Shown: positions 22,656 through 35,926, counted from the first letter of the stretch. The stretch: 64,000 nt of DNA from Rattus norvegicus (GCF_036323735.1 NC_086026.1:56735039-56799038), one strand, 5' to 3'. Notes: generated by a model from the letters alone, not told the origin. Numbers and translations are program-made.

Positions 22656-25600
22656 TGCTTAAAAAAAAAACCCAAAACCAACCAACCAACCAACCAAACA
22701 AACAAAGACAAAACTGTAGTGTAACTCACTCTAAAGTGTGTAGTGTATAACCTTTGTATTTAAGTCTCAGACCATGTTTTAAAGAGAAAAAGAAAGAAGC
22801 CGGCCTGCTGGACATCTCCATTGGAATGTCTGTGTCATCCCAGTGGACGTGAAGTGAGGACAGCAAGTCTGAGTTGCTGTCTGTTTGTGAGTTCACTTGT
22901 TTTCACCATCACCCGGAAAGTGCTTGCTTCTGTTGGTTTCTCTTACAGGTAGGAACTGAGAGCAGGAGAGAGAAGAAACACAAACAGCAAATAACAGAAC
23001 CAGGACACACACTAGATCAATCTTCCAGCGCTATAATTTTAAACATATAATTATATGGTTTTCAAACCATAATGTCTGCAGCCAGACCTCCCCTTTATTC
23101 CTTCCTCTACCCTGGATGTCCCTGATGAAGAATCTTCCTGTCTGCTCTGGAGTTTGACAGTGTATGGCGTCAGAGTGCCACTGTTTCCTCCACCATCTCC
23201 TTCCCCTTTAATAGTTTATAAGTCCTCTGTTTATTTGGCAGCCGAAGAAAGTAGATTTAAGCTGGCATAATGGTGCCTTAATTGGTCCATTTGCTTGTAG
23301 CTGCCTCCTCTGCGATGCATCTTTAATACTGTTTCTATACGGATCTTTCTGAAATAAACATTAGATTGTCACTTTCTAGCTTAACCCTCCCAGACCTGAG
23401 CCCCTGACTGGCCTTCTGAGCAAAATGTGAACGAGCACTGATAGGGGTCCCTTATACTACATGGCATGTAGACATTCATGTCTTTCCTGCCAGAGCGGTA
23501 ACTTGGCCTGGTAGGGTTAAGATCCTTATATGTGTTCTTGGTACTTTTAAGGCAAGGCTTGCTCATTCTGGGTCAGTCTGGCCTGCAGTGTCCTTCATCA
23601 CCTCCCATCTGTCTTCTACTCTCACCTCCTCCCAGCCCGCCCTTCACACAGGGACCACAGAAGTAAGTGCATTCCTATTGCTCCAAGACCTCCCTTGCTT
23701 GGTGTACATCATCAGGTTGGCTCTTGTGACCTGAGACTTCAGCTCAGCACTGAAGGAAACTTCCATGACTGGTCTGCTTGGTTAGGCTATATTTTGTGGT
23801 TCTCCCTTGTACTGTGCTTGGGGATTTTCCTGACTTAGCTTGTTCCTCCCCATCAAACATCCTTCTTGGAATCCAGCCTCCTGTATGTACATGCTGTATG
23901 TTTTGTTTTTCTCTGGCTTCTTTCTATGGAGAGAAGTGTCTCACTCCTTTACCTGCCTCAGGGCTAGCAAATCTAAATGACACACAGAATGGCCTAAGTC
24001 TGCTGTTTTCTTTTTCAGGTCTTACGTAATTTCCCAGGCAGATGATAGTGTTGTCCTCACAACTTTCGTTGATGTTTCTCTGTTTCTTCCATGATAGTTG
24101 ACATTATACTTTTTAATGTGTTGGCATGTGTCCATGTGTATTGGATGGGCTTGTCCTGTGTCTTGAATAGCAGGATGATCTCTTATTTACATTAATATCC
24201 TTAACAATGCTGGGCCCACACATTCAGTTTGAGTGAATTGCATACTGGGTGCCCATTACAACTTCTTTAAATTCAGAGTAGAAGCCCAGCTTGAAAGTGA
24301 TCCAGTCTGAAGCGTGCTTTCCTTTGCCAGTTTCCTATGACACAATTGAATTTTTAGTATGTAGAAATAGGTATGTACCCTATCCTCTTACTCGTCAGTT
24401 CTCCCAGTTGGGATATAAACTTTGTGCCAGACTTACTCTTTGTGAATTTAATGTAGAGACTGTCCTATCCCAGCTTTTAGGGCTGTAATTCTTGAAAGTT
24501 TGATTTTTTTTTCTCTCCTCAAGAACTGAAGAACGCCCAACCATTGGAAGCTCGAAGGGCCAGTGTTTGTTCATACCTGTTGGGCAATCGCTGGAGAGAT
24601 TTAGACTGCCCAGATAAGAGACTCTCTTCCCATTTATTTAGTCACTCCACAGTCCCGGGATAGCTGGACTTTGAGTCATTGCTAAGGTTGTAATGGCAAA
24701 ACCAAGAAACTTATCTCAGAGGTCACCTCCTTCTCCTCATGTCGGCAAGAAGAATCTTGTCTTAAAACTGAGATATATTCTCCAAAGAAGTGGCAAACAT
24801 AGGGAAATTTAAACCTCAGGGTAACAATTTTCCCTGTACGGTAATAAAGATGTATGTGGAGTCAGTGGCTGCAGAATCAAAAAATAGATCACAGTAATCG
24901 GATCACACATGAGAAATGGCTTGTTGCTGTGCTTAAAATCCTGGGCGAGGCAGCACATTTTTCTGGAGCCTTTTCCACTCTGTGACTACATCGTTGGTAG
25001 GAATTAAGACTGAGACAAAATGAAGCTTATAAAGTTAATTGCCTACAACTGGTCTCGGTTTAAACAGAGAGCTTTCCTTTCAGTCTCGGTGGAAGCCGGG
25101 GGAGTCTGCCCAGGAAGAGAGCAGAGTGCTTTCTGATGTTACCTTGTAATTCAGGGGAAGTCTGGAGTCGGGTCTTTGCCTTGAGTGTAGAGGTGGAACC
25201 ACACTAACGGCAGTTTATTGAGGTAATATTTTTAAGTATATTTGTAACGCTGATGTACTGTGACCTTGTGAGGGTGTTGGAAAGGAGGGGGTGGCTGGCC
25301 CTCTGTCTCGCTGTCAGAAGTGATGCGCCCCTAGCTCTACCTCCCCCGCGGGCTGGGGTGGGGAGGACTTGTTTTTTATGGCTTCTTTCTCCGGCGCAGT
25401 CTTCATAGTTACAGCCATCCATCCAGACTCCTCTTCTCCTGCCTGAGGCGTGCATCCAGCCTAGTCTGGATCTGGTGCTTTAAGTACTTTGAGTGATGGG
25501 AATCGTAGTATTTTTACTGATGCTTCTCCTGTGGCTGCATGGGTTACACAGCTTGTGTTGCTCAGGCATTGTGAGTGGATTACACAATGAGCTGTGGTTT

Positions 25601-26377
25601 GGAGAGGAATGACACTTTCCCTTTAGTTCTCTGCCGTGCACCAGGCTCCCTTCTCCATACATGGTTTCTCAGGATTGCCCTTTTGAGAAATCTTTTAAGT
25701 TGAAGGCATTAAACCTTCTTTTTCTTACCATAATTCTTCAAAGAGATATCCTTATCAATGTGACCTGCTGTCAAGTTAACAATGATTTGATGGCAATATC
25801 CAAGAAAAATTACACCTTTGTAATACAAATTTGGCCAGTGTATTAATGTATGGTATATGGCTGGTGTTATCCAAGAAGAAAAGATGAGTTAATCAGTTCT
25901 GTTTTTTCTGGAATTAGGCAGTGAATGCTTCCAGTATCCTATTGTAAAACAATTGTATCCAGACCCTGCCTGCAGGCTTGCTTATTTCATTATTCTGGTC
26001 ATTTGCATGAAAGCAAGTTGATGATTCCTTAAACAACCTTCAGTTCAGTTTTCTTTTCAGCCAGGTTAGTTATTCCTCCTGTACCCTCATCCATTCATGC
26101 AGGAGCGTGAATCAAACCAAAAACTTGGCCTTTTAGAGTAAGGTAGGAGCAGACTTTATTGTCACTTATTTTTTTTTTTTTGGCCAAAAATAATGACCTC
26201 CCATTTTCATATTAATTTACCTATAGTTGTATTTCTTTATCCTCCCTTTATAAGGTGAGAGCTCACAGAGATATGTTTTAATGGGACATTTTCCAAAGTT
26301 TCAGGCATTTAAAATCTGAGGTCATCATCTTCAAGATTTTGACCCGAACATCTCATGAAGTGAAGGAGCATGAAAGG

Positions 26378-26408
<31 letters not shown>

Positions 26409-28254
26409 GTTAGTATGTAATGTCCTTATAGAGGAATAATGATCAAAGCTAAATTCCTTTTTCAACATTTATCTGCTGCAAAGTAATTTGATCTCTGAGC
26501 GAGAAGCCCTCTGTTGTTAGGTGTCAGGAATTTTTTGGAGAAAAAAAAATTTGCTTTTTACTTGTTTTACTTGTTTGTCTTATTTTGTTTTAAAGTTTCA
26601 TACCAGTAGTTTAAACAAAATGGTACCTTCATGTTCAAAACAGCAGAGCAGAGAGCGAAGCTGCTTACTGGGCAATCATGATGTCTAGGCTTTCCCTATA
26701 GGCAATGACGTGGAGTGTGTATTTGTCTGGCATTTCCTCTCTTCCTATTTGCTTTGGGCTCCCCAGAGATGTGACTGTGGCTGCAGCCGTAGAACTGAAG
26801 GAGTTGAACTTTTCCATCACTTGGCATGTGGAGGGAAGTAGCTGGGAGTGGGAGTGTCTCAAAGGCTTTGCATTGAAATGAAGCTCTGGAAGTACAGGAA
26901 ATAGGTTTAAAGAGTGAGCGGTGCTTGAGGAAGACCACGTGACTAGAGGCTTATGGGTAGAAAAGTGAAAATGGCTAGTGAGAAATGGGATTAGCAAAAG
27001 ATAAGATGGGGTGTGGAAAACCTTGGAGTTTGAGTTTAGATTAAACTTAGGAAGCCATTTGGAGCTAATGAAAGCTTTTTGAATAGTGAAGTAAAAACAA
27101 GTTTCCTTTAGGATGTGGACCTGAGAGTGATTAGAAAGTGAGAGATTTGATTAGAAACTGAGCACTAGGTTGGGGGATAATAGTTGAATCCTAATGAAAG
27201 CTTGAAGTAGGGCAGTGTTCAGAGATGGGAGGCAGAGCTGACTGGATTTGGTGGCTGAGTGGCAAGGAGGAATCGAGGCAAAATAAAGATGGACTGTGGT
27301 TTTGAATTTGATTAGAAAAATTGTTCCAATTAAGATATAAAAATGTGAGATGTTGAGATTAGTAGGCTTGCCTTGAACATATTAGCTAAGCTGTTACTGA
27401 CTACAGGAGAAGTAGCTAGGAAGCAGTTTGAAGAGAAGGCTCTTGAGTTTGAGAGAGTTTGAGAGAAGAGCCGGAGATGTTGATTTGAAAGACCCCCCCC
27501 CCGCAAAGAAATTTATTAAATCTTCCAACGTGGATAAAATACATTAGATGCTAAAGATAGGGCAGGAGTGTGTGAGCGAGCCTGAAGGAGGATGGCATGT
27601 TGAGGACAAGATGAAGAAGGCTTACACACCAGAATGGACCTGTTGCAGAAGGGAGGACTGAGGGGAGGTGGGTGGAAGGGTCTTTGTAAGGTAGGTGCCA
27701 GGAGTCCTGCAGGTTACTGCCATTGAAGGGAAGGCTCCAGCAGAGAGAAACGTGTTGTGTGGAATGTAAGGGAACACTGGAGAAGGTTGTGTAAAGGAAT
27801 GGGATGAGACCCGAGTGCCTTAGCACAGTTCGGTTATGACAAGGCCAGAAAACACACAAAGAACACTAACAGAAACCAAAGCAAACAACAAGTAAGAGCT
27901 GTGGAGAGCCTGTTCTGCCTGTCTGCGCCACCGGGATGAAGTAAGACTCTTTAGGTTGTGGCGTTGAGTAAAGAAGGAATTGTGAGGCGCTCAACTGTGC
28001 TTTGTGAGGCGAACGGCAGCTTCGGCAGGAACAGGATGGAGGGCAGGTGGCTGCAAACTTGGTAGAAATGTGCTGCTTTAACAACCACAGACAGAGGATA
28101 GAACACGTCCTGGTGTAGCTTGGGAGGTGCCTTTCACTGTGGCAGGGGGTTTCTAGGTCATTAGCAGCAGCTCCCATTTAAGTAGATTAGTGTCTGCAAC
28201 TCTGGTTTTCAGCTCGTCCAGCAGTGGGAAAGATGGCTCCCATCGCAGTGCATT
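22656..28254. other. Intronic stretch, mostly unique
   Basis: About 5.6 kb without an exon. It includes CAAC/CAAA simple sequence at about 22675-22705, a TG tract (26381-26408), a C12-type run near 27490-27502 and purine-biased sequence at roughly 26940-27860 that may be an old unclassified repeat. Open frames up to 110 codons show no family resemblance. Confidence 0.65.
26381..26408 (+). repeat. (TG)n microsatellite
   Basis: Fourteen uninterrupted TG units on the transcribed sense strand. Confidence 0.97.
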
Positions 28255-28560
28255 TTCTTGCAGGGACGGTACCCAAAGCTGAGTAATTTATAAACAAAAG
28301 GGATTTATTTTGACTCATGGTTCTGAAAGGCCAGAAACATGGTGTTGGCAACTGTTATTCAGCTTCTGGTGCACACTTCATTGTTGGCAAGGCACACAGT
28401 CACACTAGAAGGAGGTAAACACATGAGGTAACGTTGCTTTAAAATAGCAAGTTCTCCTGGGATGTAATCCATTCTTGAGAGAACTAATCCAGCTGATGAG
28501 GAAAGACATCAGTTCCTGTGCGAGAGACTGACTCCCAAGGCCATGATGTCAGCAAGCCAT
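28255..28560. mobile_element. Old LTR- or DNA-type repeat fragment
   Basis: GAGTAATTTATAAACAAAAG, GATTTATTTTGACTCATGGT, TTGGCAAGGCACACAG and ATCCATTCTTGAGAGAAC resemble a widespread old mammalian repeat with a TAATTTATAAAGAAAAG end. I cannot assign the family securely. Confidence 0.45.
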
Positions 28561-28732
28561 TTTACATATCAACTGGTGATGAGAACTTCTTCTAAGCCAC
28601 AGCAGTTCCTTAATACGTGCATCGAATTGGCACTTTGGACTTTAATCTACAGTTCAGTAGAGAGATGTAGCACCATGCCAATTTGCAGACTGAATTTCCC
28701 AACTCTTCGCTATACAGTATACATATCAGCAG

Positions 28733-28926
28733 GGCTGGAGACATAGCTTAGCAGTTCAGAGCACTTAGTGTTCTTACAGAGGACCCAAGTTTGGTTCCCA
28801 GCGTCTGCTTCAAGAGACTCACAGTCACCTGCAACTCTGGTTCCAGAAGATAAGTCACTGCTGGCCTCCAAGGACACTTTGCTCCCACATCCACAGTTAA
28901 AATAATGAAACTAAGTCTTTAAAACA
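28733..28926 (+). mobile_element. B3-type SINE
   Basis: GGCTGGAGACATAGCTTAGC, AGTTCAGAGCACTTAGTGTT, CAGAGGACCCAAGTTTGGTT and GCAACTCTGGTTCCAG follow the B2-related B3 SINE, ending in an A-rich stretch. Confidence 0.85.
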
Positions 28927-31599
28927 TGGCATATTTGTGGGTAGTTCATGATTTCCTTTAGGGTGTGTCTGCTCTAAAAATGGCTTCATTCAGCAGCGGA
29001 ACTCTGGAACCTGTAGGTTCGTCTTGATCCCTTTTTCTGCCTGTGTCTTTCTAGTACCGTTATATGGAGCCTTCTGTGATGGTGGGCATGCCCCTGTCTG
29101 TGCTGTGTAGTTGGGTCACCACAAGTGTCCCATAACCATCAAGTACTGAAAAGGGCTTAGTTGCATTTGATTTTAATATAGGTCTGAATAGCCACATCAT
29201 GTTACCGTATTTGAAAACAGTCCCCTTTCCCCCAAATACAAAGCAACAATAACAACAACAAAACCCAGAGGAGATGGGTTTGGAAAAGGCCGTGGCTGTA
29301 CAGACAGAGGTCACTACAAATTTAGTGGGTCTCATTGACGTTGGGTTCAGCCACTGTGGGCGTATGAAACTGAACTTTTTCTTATTCTCTTGCTTTTTAG
29401 ATTGAAAAGCCTCTGGAATATCTTCATTGTCCTTTCTTCATTTGAAAAATTATCCTTTTTAGCCTTAAGAGAGGGGGTAGGTCATTGAGTTCATTGATTA
29501 ACTGTAATAGTTGTGTCCTTAGGAAGCTCTACTTGGAAGGTCACTGTTACGTGACTGTGTGACCATTCGTCAGTCCACAGTGTGGTTTTCCCCCTTTTCC
29601 TTTTCTTTCTTTCTTTCTTTTTTTTTTTTATGATGCTGAAAGTGAGTGAAATGTGAAAGAAACATTATTCATTTTAAATAGTTTTGACTGCCAGGTTAAT
29701 GCGACTCTTAAGCGGAGCTTCATGAGGTCTGGCCGTAGTAACTGCTTTTAACTTGATTTAAAGTTCTTAAACATTTTGAATTGCCTCACCTAATCTTTTT
29801 ATACTGAACGTACAATTTTCAGGCTCTTTTTTATTTTCAAATCCATAACTGACAGCTGCTCAGCACCTCATTCAAATAGTTTCAAGAGTTTTAGAGAAAA
29901 GTTGGGACAGTCTGGATTTACTGACATCAGTTGGATTGAGATACCATGGATTTAAAGATGATAGAGAGGGAGAGAGAGAAGTGGGAAATAATTATTGTAT
30001 GTTCACTGCTTGCCCAATGACAGGGATTTGGAACCTAGTAGCGGAGAGATCCAAGAAGCAGCAGAAGGACATTTGAGCAAACTTTCAAATCTTAACCTAA
30101 AAAGGGAAAATTCTGTTGAAAAAACACAATTTGCCTGAAGTACTGCTTGTTTTATTACTTTCAAACTGTGAATGTTAAGAGAGGTGTGAATTCCAGATCT
30201 CAGGACCACTCTCTCATTCCCCCCCTGGCTTATAGCTCACAGACTCCTAGCTAATGAGGGGATTCCGTGGGATCCAGTGGATAGCATCTAGTTCCCAGGT
30301 GGAATTAAGCACTGTAGAGGATGGCATCGGACCAGGGTCTTCCACCTCTGACCCCACTAAAAGGGACTTGCAGCCCAACCCATTGAGCTTAGAGCAGCTC
30401 CACAGTGCGCTGTTTGTCTAAGATTTAAAATAAATGTGACTCTTAATTTTGTCCTTTTCTAATTTGCTTTGAGGGCTATATGTGTGCACTGTGTTTGTGT
30501 GTGTGTGTGTGTGAGATTTACTGTATCCTATATAGTATGTTGAGTACTAGCTTTGCAGACTAATTGTATGGAAATTTATTCCATCCAGAGACTCTCACTT
30601 TGGACTCTTGTGTACTGATAACCCTATGTACTTAGAGGCACAAGAGAGCAGTGGAGGGCAGGGCTGTCTGCCTGAGGATGAAGTCTTCCCTTAGTCAGGG
30701 AAGACTTTCAGGATAGGATAGGATTGGGTTTTTTCTAAGTTGAGAGGTGATATGCAGAGAAACTTGGAAACATAAAAGGCAGGGGGATTCTGGAAGCTAC
30801 GAACCTGTACTTTGTTGTTTTTAAATTGCTAGATTAGGAGCCTGGGGAGAAATGTGGTTAGGGAGCAGCAGAATGAAGCCTCTGAGGCACCCATACAAAG
30901 GTACATAGTCGTCAAGTCATGAAGGACACACTTGATAGTCACGTGTCTGTTCGGGGTGCTTATTCCATGAGATATCTGTATGGGAGTGAGCGGTATAGAC
31001 TGGATGGGGAGATTTAATGACCAGAAGTGGTTAACAGTTGCGAGAGGCCAGGGAAGATCAGCTGAAATGCTGAGAGCCTTGCCCAAGGAACTGGCTGTGG
31101 AGATTTGAAGGAAGTTGGTGTGGGGGAGAAGTTGGCTTGGTTGGTAAAGACTAGGAAAAGGAAGGAGAATATGGACTAATGGAGACCGAAGGGGAGTTTC
31201 ATGCATATTTCAAACCAGGGAGGCCCCAGGGGAGATGGAAGGTTAACAAGAAGGGTGTTAGTTAATCAGACTCACAAAGCCCTGATGAGGCTTGGAAAGG
31301 ACATCTGCGTATGGGATCTGAGTTTACCTCTTGTTTATTGGTTGATTGAAAGGAGGGTAGTGGGGAAGACCTAGAATTGTGACTGGAGGTAAGATTGTCC
31401 ATGGCAGGGTGAATGACTCAAGGGAGAGAGGACCTGTCAGGTAATGTAGGAGTTTGTCCCAATGGGAGATGTGACTGGGGTGTGGGGTTCAGCTGGGAGA
31501 CGTTGACGGTAGACTGCTGTTGAAACCTTCTCTTCTTTAGAAGGAAGGAGGTGCATTAACTTTTCTTCCTTTTTATCTTAACATGTGTTCTGTGTTTGA
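28927..31599. other. Intronic stretch, mostly unique
   Basis: Unique AT-rich DNA with small simple repeats (CTTT-rich near 29603-29630, TG at 30495-30513). No exon, gene or RNA gene seen. Confidence 0.7.
30495..30513 (+). repeat. Short (TG)n tract
   Basis: About nine TG units on the sense strand. Confidence 0.9.
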
Positions 31600-31790
31600 G
31601 TATTTGCACGCATGCATGTGTGTGCCATTTGGGTGCCTTGCATCTGTGGAGATCAGATGAGGGCATCAGATTCCTTAGAAGCAAGTTACACACAGTCGTG
31701 AGGAAGTATGTAGGTTCTGGGGACTGAACCTGGATCTTCTGCTGAGAGCAACGTGTGCTCTGAACCACAGAGTCACCTCTTCAGCCCACA
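31600..31790 (-). mobile_element. B3-type SINE
   Basis: GTGTGTGCCATTTGGGTGCC, CTGGGGACTGAACCTGGATC and GTGTGCTCTGAACCACAGAG are the complement of a B3/B2-type SINE. It abuts the repeat at 31793-32062. Confidence 0.85.
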
Positions 31791-31792
31791 TT

Positions 31793-32062
31793 AGTTACTT
31801 TCTTTTAGCTGTGACCAAAGACCTGAAAAGTAGTGAAGTTCAGTTTGTCATGGTGGGGAAGGCATGGTGACAGCTAGCAGGGACAGCCCTCAGCTATGAA
31901 GTCAGGGGTGTGAGAATGCTATGCCACTCAAGAAGTAGAGAACCGAAAGTGGGTGCTGGTTTCTAAAACCCTAGCCTCCTTCCCCAGTGACTCACTCCCT
32001 CTAGCTAGGTACCACTTTCTAAAGTACATGAGCCTGGGGATGTAGATTCCACATTCTGTTGA
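31793..32062 (+). mobile_element. Rodent L1-type (Lx-like) fragment
   Basis: TTAGCTGTGACCAAAGACCT, CAGTTTGTCATGGTGGGGAA, GTGACTCACTCCCTCTAGCT and TACATGAGCCTGGGGATGTA follow the same abundant family as 33774-34080. The name is uncertain; the repeat nature is clear. Confidence 0.65.
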
Positions 32063-33170
32063 TGATAGCCGGCCAGTAAAACAACTGTAGAAGAGAGGGA
32101 CTCGAGAGATCACCAAGGCCAACCTTCTCTGCTTGTGGATGCAGCTTTCTCAGAAAAACGAGTAGTTTATCAAATAAATTCAAACCAGGGCAAAGACCCA
32201 ACTGTGCCTTGTAGCCGAGTTCTCTCTTTGTCCCTCTCCTTGCTGTCTCCTTGATACAAATTGTGACATCTTGTTACTATAAATTCTCTTTAACTTGCAT
32301 TTTGGACGCAATGATGTCTACACCATTTTCTTTTCTTTTCTTTTTCCAGTTCTTTTTTTCAATTTAATTTTTTTGGGGGCCAGGTTCAAGCATGAATAAC
32401 TATACTCTAGTATTCTAAAAATAAATAAATCGATATTTTTCCCAAGAGGAAATGACATTTGATTTGAGGAGAATATTATTGGGGCTTAAAATAAACTATA
32501 TTACATAGTGAAGTGTTTGAGTTTTCTCTTGTTAGAAACTGCTTAATTTCAGAGTCATGTGGATTTATTTATAATTTATTAATTCTGACTTTCATTTATT
32601 CTGTATTTCAATTGATTCTCTTTCAAGAGCGTCTGGTATGCGGCAGGGGTCGTGGTGATGTAAGCATAGAGCATTCCCGCATCTGTCCCGTTGTCTGTTG
32701 AGAAATGCCACACAGAGATAGACTCCTACTACCTGGGATCAATATGGGCAACCTGTGAACTTTCTGGGTGCTGCCTTCCATGCCCTTAGCCTAGACGAGA
32801 ATGAAGAAACAAATAATAGCGTGTCTACTGGATAAATAAGAGTTTTTTTTTCAGAAGCGATTTAGTGTGGAGCAGGGGACCCTCAATTAATTATCATTGT
32901 TTATAATACATTTTCTCTTTTGTCTCTAAGAATGAGAATAATGCAGCAATATGATTGATAAATAAAACATAAAAGGTCAGTTATGGTTGCCCTGGTAACT
33001 CTATTTCTCAGCAAGTATTTTGTTTGCCATGAAATGTGTCCGGAGTGATTTACTGGATCTCAAACTCTGAATGTCATGACTTTTTGTATTTAAATTTTGT
33101 ATGCACTCATTCGCGGAGGGAATGACAGTTTTGTAGGTTATTTTTGAGTTGAATTCTAAAACTGTATGTG

Positions 33171-33172
<2 letters not shown>

Positions 33173-33210
<38 letters not shown>

Positions 33211-33223
33211 TTTTTTTTTTTTT
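33173..33223 (+). repeat. (TG)n followed by poly-T
   Basis: Pure TG from 33173 to 33206, then CCC and a run of about 15 T. Confidence 0.97.
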
Positions 33224-33324
33224 AAAAAACACAAGCAAGAGTCTGTGATTACAGCGAATCTAGTTAAGATCAAGGAGAGGATCCAGGTCTACAGCAGGCC
33301 TGAAGAACACAGCCATGAAGCACG

Positions 33325-33470
33325 GAACTACATTTTGCTCAGTGATGAACTGCATATATGATGGTGGTCCTGTACGATTACAGTGGAGACCAGAGGTTCC
33401 TGTTGCCTAGCGACATTGCTAAGCACATACAATTATGTACAGGTCATCATATTTGAATAGAAAATGTTTT
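33325..33470. mobile_element. Old interspersed repeat fragment
   Basis: TTGCTCAGTGATGAACTGCA, GGTGGTCCTGTACGATTACA, CCTGTTGCCTAGCGACATTG and GCACATACAATTATGTACAG match an old mammalian repeat I recognise by its GGTGGTCCCATAAGATTATA and ACATACAATTATGTACAG blocks, though I cannot name it with certainty. Confidence 0.55.
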
Positions 33471-33643
33471 TGGTTTACATGCTTAATGTAACATTCCTTT
33501 TGTTATTTTAGGCTGAACAATTTATTTGAAACATTTGGCTGGCCGTACTCGGGTATATCTCTTCATTGGAACAATTTCTCTTTGACTTGATTTAGTCTAG
33601 TTATTTTCATTGCAGCTCTAAGATGAGTAAGGTTGTAGGTTGT

Positions 33644-33645
<2 letters not shown>

Positions 33646-33682
<37 letters not shown>
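33646..33682 (-). repeat. (AC)n microsatellite
   Basis: About eighteen AC units on the sense strand, opposite in phase to the TG tract 440 bp upstream. Confidence 0.97.
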
Positions 33683-33684
<2 letters not shown>

Positions 33685-33773
33685 CTCTTTTAAACTTTCA
33701 GATGTCTAATACACCATACCATATAAATTGGTGTAAATTTTAGCTATGAAGTAGGAGGATAAAATTAGCTAAT

Positions 33774-34080
33774 GTATTAGTTACCGTTCCTGTTGCTATG
33801 ATAAAGCACCACAATCAAGATAAGTTATCAAAGAAAGAGTTTATTTGGGGTTACCGACCAGGGCGATAAAAGTGCATCCTTATAGAGAAATGTGGCAGCA
33901 GGCAGGATGGCAGCAGAAGCAGGAAACTGAGACCTCCCACCTTCAAAGTGAAAATAGTACCGGGCTTTTAGTGTCATAGCCCACCCCCAGTGACGTACTT
34001 CCTCCAGTGAGGTTACGCTGCCTCAGCCTCCCTAAATGGCTTCTCCACTCTGGGGGACCTTTCTCATTCAAACCACCACA
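33774..34080 (+). mobile_element. Rodent L1-type (Lx-like) fragment
   Basis: GTTCCTGTTGCTATGATAAA, AGAGTTTATTTGGGG, TGACGTACTTCCTCCAGTGA and the CATTCAAACCACCACA end mark this very abundant rodent repeat. Family name uncertain. Confidence 0.7.
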
Positions 34081-34464
34081 CCTGAATATCACATTTCTTG
34101 AAACATATTTCTCTTGTACATGTCTGTATTAGAATATTTTTCTGATAACATGAAATTTCTTCAAAGTTTTTTTTTTTTCTTGAATGCAGTATTCAGGCAA
34201 AGGACACTTTCTAATAAGTACTCAGAAATACATTAACTGATACCTTTTGACTTAATTTCTACGCAATTACTTTTGAGTAGCATACGTTATCAAAAAAGTG
34301 TTAAAGCTGAAAATCAAAATAATTAAGCAATTAGCGCAATTGCCATCTTCTTGAAGATTTATAGTAGTATGAATTAAACAGAAATGAATGATTAAAAAAG
34401 TTTAGTGTGTTCTTTGATCCCTGCAGCTGCCTACAGTAATAGTTTTACAAGTGCACAGATAGAA

Positions 34465-34650
34465 ACCTAAAAACTGTGTTGTTCTTAATAATAAAAATTG
34501 GAAATAATCCAAATGCCCATCAGGAGAAGGCTGGTTAAATAAATTATGTCCTGTCCACATAATGGAATATTTTGTAGCCATTAAAAAGAGTGATGTTTCT
34601 ACGTCCGTTGACAGATCGCTAGGCTTTATCAGTGAGTGAAAAGAGCATAC
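34465..34650 (+). mobile_element. Old L1 3' region, part 1
   Basis: TAATAAAAATTGGAAATAAT, CCAAATGCCCATCAGGAGAA, GGTTAAATAAATTATG, ATAATGGAATATTTTGTAGC and CATTAAAAAGAGTGATG follow the 3' untranslated part of an old mammalian L1 in sense orientation. It resumes after a SINE insertion at 34976. Confidence 0.8.
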
Positions 34651-34651
34651 T

Positions 34652-34975
34652 GGGGCTGGGGAGATGTTAAAGTGCTTGCTGCTCCAACGGGAGAATCCCC
34701 ATGAAAGTGCTGGGTCCTCGAAGAAGCCCACCTGTGATGCCAGCTTTGGAAGGTGGTGACAGGGCTCCCTAGAGCAAGACTAGCCATGTTGGTGAGAGCT
34801 CTGGGTTTAATCAAGGTACTCTGCCTCAAAAAATGAGGTGGAAGAGAAACCAGGGAGGATCCCTGTTATCATCCTTGGGTTTTCACATGTCTCCATATGT
34901 ATAGATGGCCATGCACTCCCCCCACACAAAAACATACATATGCACAGGCACATACCATATATACACATGAGAGAA
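34652..34975 (+). mobile_element. B4-like composite SINE splitting an L1
   Basis: GGGGCTGGGGAGATGTTAAA, TTGCTGCTCCAACGGGAGAA, CCTGTGATGCCAGCTTTGGA, CTGCCTCAAAAAATGAGGTG and a CA-rich tail are in the order of a tRNA-like head joined to a B1-like middle (B4 type). It interrupts the L1 at 34465-35215. Confidence 0.75.
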
Positions 34976-35215
34976 TGGGAAGAAAGAACATGTTACAGCA
35001 GGATATTGTAAATATGGATGGCATGTGTTATTGTAATTAGTCTAGAAGGAAGTTAATTGGAATATTCTTTTTAACTTCAGGAGAATGAACACAGTCTCTT
35101 AGCATTGGTTATCTCTGGAGAACAGGATTCTGGAGGACTTTTGTTCACAGAAGTTGTATTTGAATATGGTTGAATTTTCTGTAATGACTGTGGGTTAGAG
35201 AGGGTTAATGAATAT
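34976..35215 (+). mobile_element. Old L1 3' region, part 2
   Basis: Resumes the L1 3' part, with AGCATTGGTTATCTCTGGAG, GATTCTGGAGGACTTTTG and TTTTCTGTAATGACTG, which follow the end of old L1 elements (a TGGTTATCTCTGG block, then TTTTCTACAATGA). Confidence 0.7.
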
Positions 35216-35424
35216 GGCAATTAGCGAGAAGGAGAAGAAACAAAGGGCCCGCTGCTTAGGTAGGCTAAAATCCAGCTGACTAGGTGCTGCATGGAGGCTT
35301 GTGGCACCCCTTTCTATACTGCTGCTGTCTGCACGCCTAGAAGGTTGAAGTTGTGTTTCTGTTGTCCTCTCGAGTCATTGCACTGGGTTTTAGAATTACA
35401 TATGCTTATGTATCTTGGCTGTGT

Positions 35425-35563
35425 ATATCTAGGTGTGCACCTGCCATGACACATGTGTGGAGGCCAGAGGACAAACTGGGGATGGAGTTCTTTCTTTGAA
35501 CATGTGGATTGTCAGTCTTGGTGGCCTCTGCCTTTACCCGCTGAGCCACCTCTCTGGCTCCAT
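35425..35563 (-). mobile_element. B4/B3-type SINE
   Basis: TGTGTGGAGGCCAGAGGACA, TTGTCAGTCTTGGTGGCCTC and ACCCGCTGAGCCACCTCTCT form the complement of a rodent tRNA-head SINE. Confidence 0.8.
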
Positions 35564-35926
35564 TATAGTGATTTTAAAGCCCTCGGTGACCTGCTGCTTG
35601 TTTCTTTCCTTGCCATTTGCTTTCCAAGCACACCCTTTTCTTTAGGGTTTTTCTTCTTCTGACTAACCTGCTTTACATCACTTAGTTGCCATTCAGTATT
35701 CTTTGATGTAGGTTGCTTTTGGTTTAAAACGTTATTGGTATCCTGACTACTAGCTTTATTTTAAAACGTGATAACCTCTATATATCAAGGATCCAAGAGG
35801 GGAACTTGTGGCTCAGGATTCCATCTGGATGTGACTTTTTTTTCCTGACTCTTGGACTGAATGTCTAGGTTTTCTTTTTTATGTCTGTGTGACTAGACAA
35901 GCAAGAGCTGTAAGCAGAGCAGAATG

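Noticed and set aside
26665..28177. Cluster of minus-strand frames around 100 codons
   Set aside because: Purine-biased plus strand lowers stop frequency on the minus strand. The frames share no domain and lack splice or start context.
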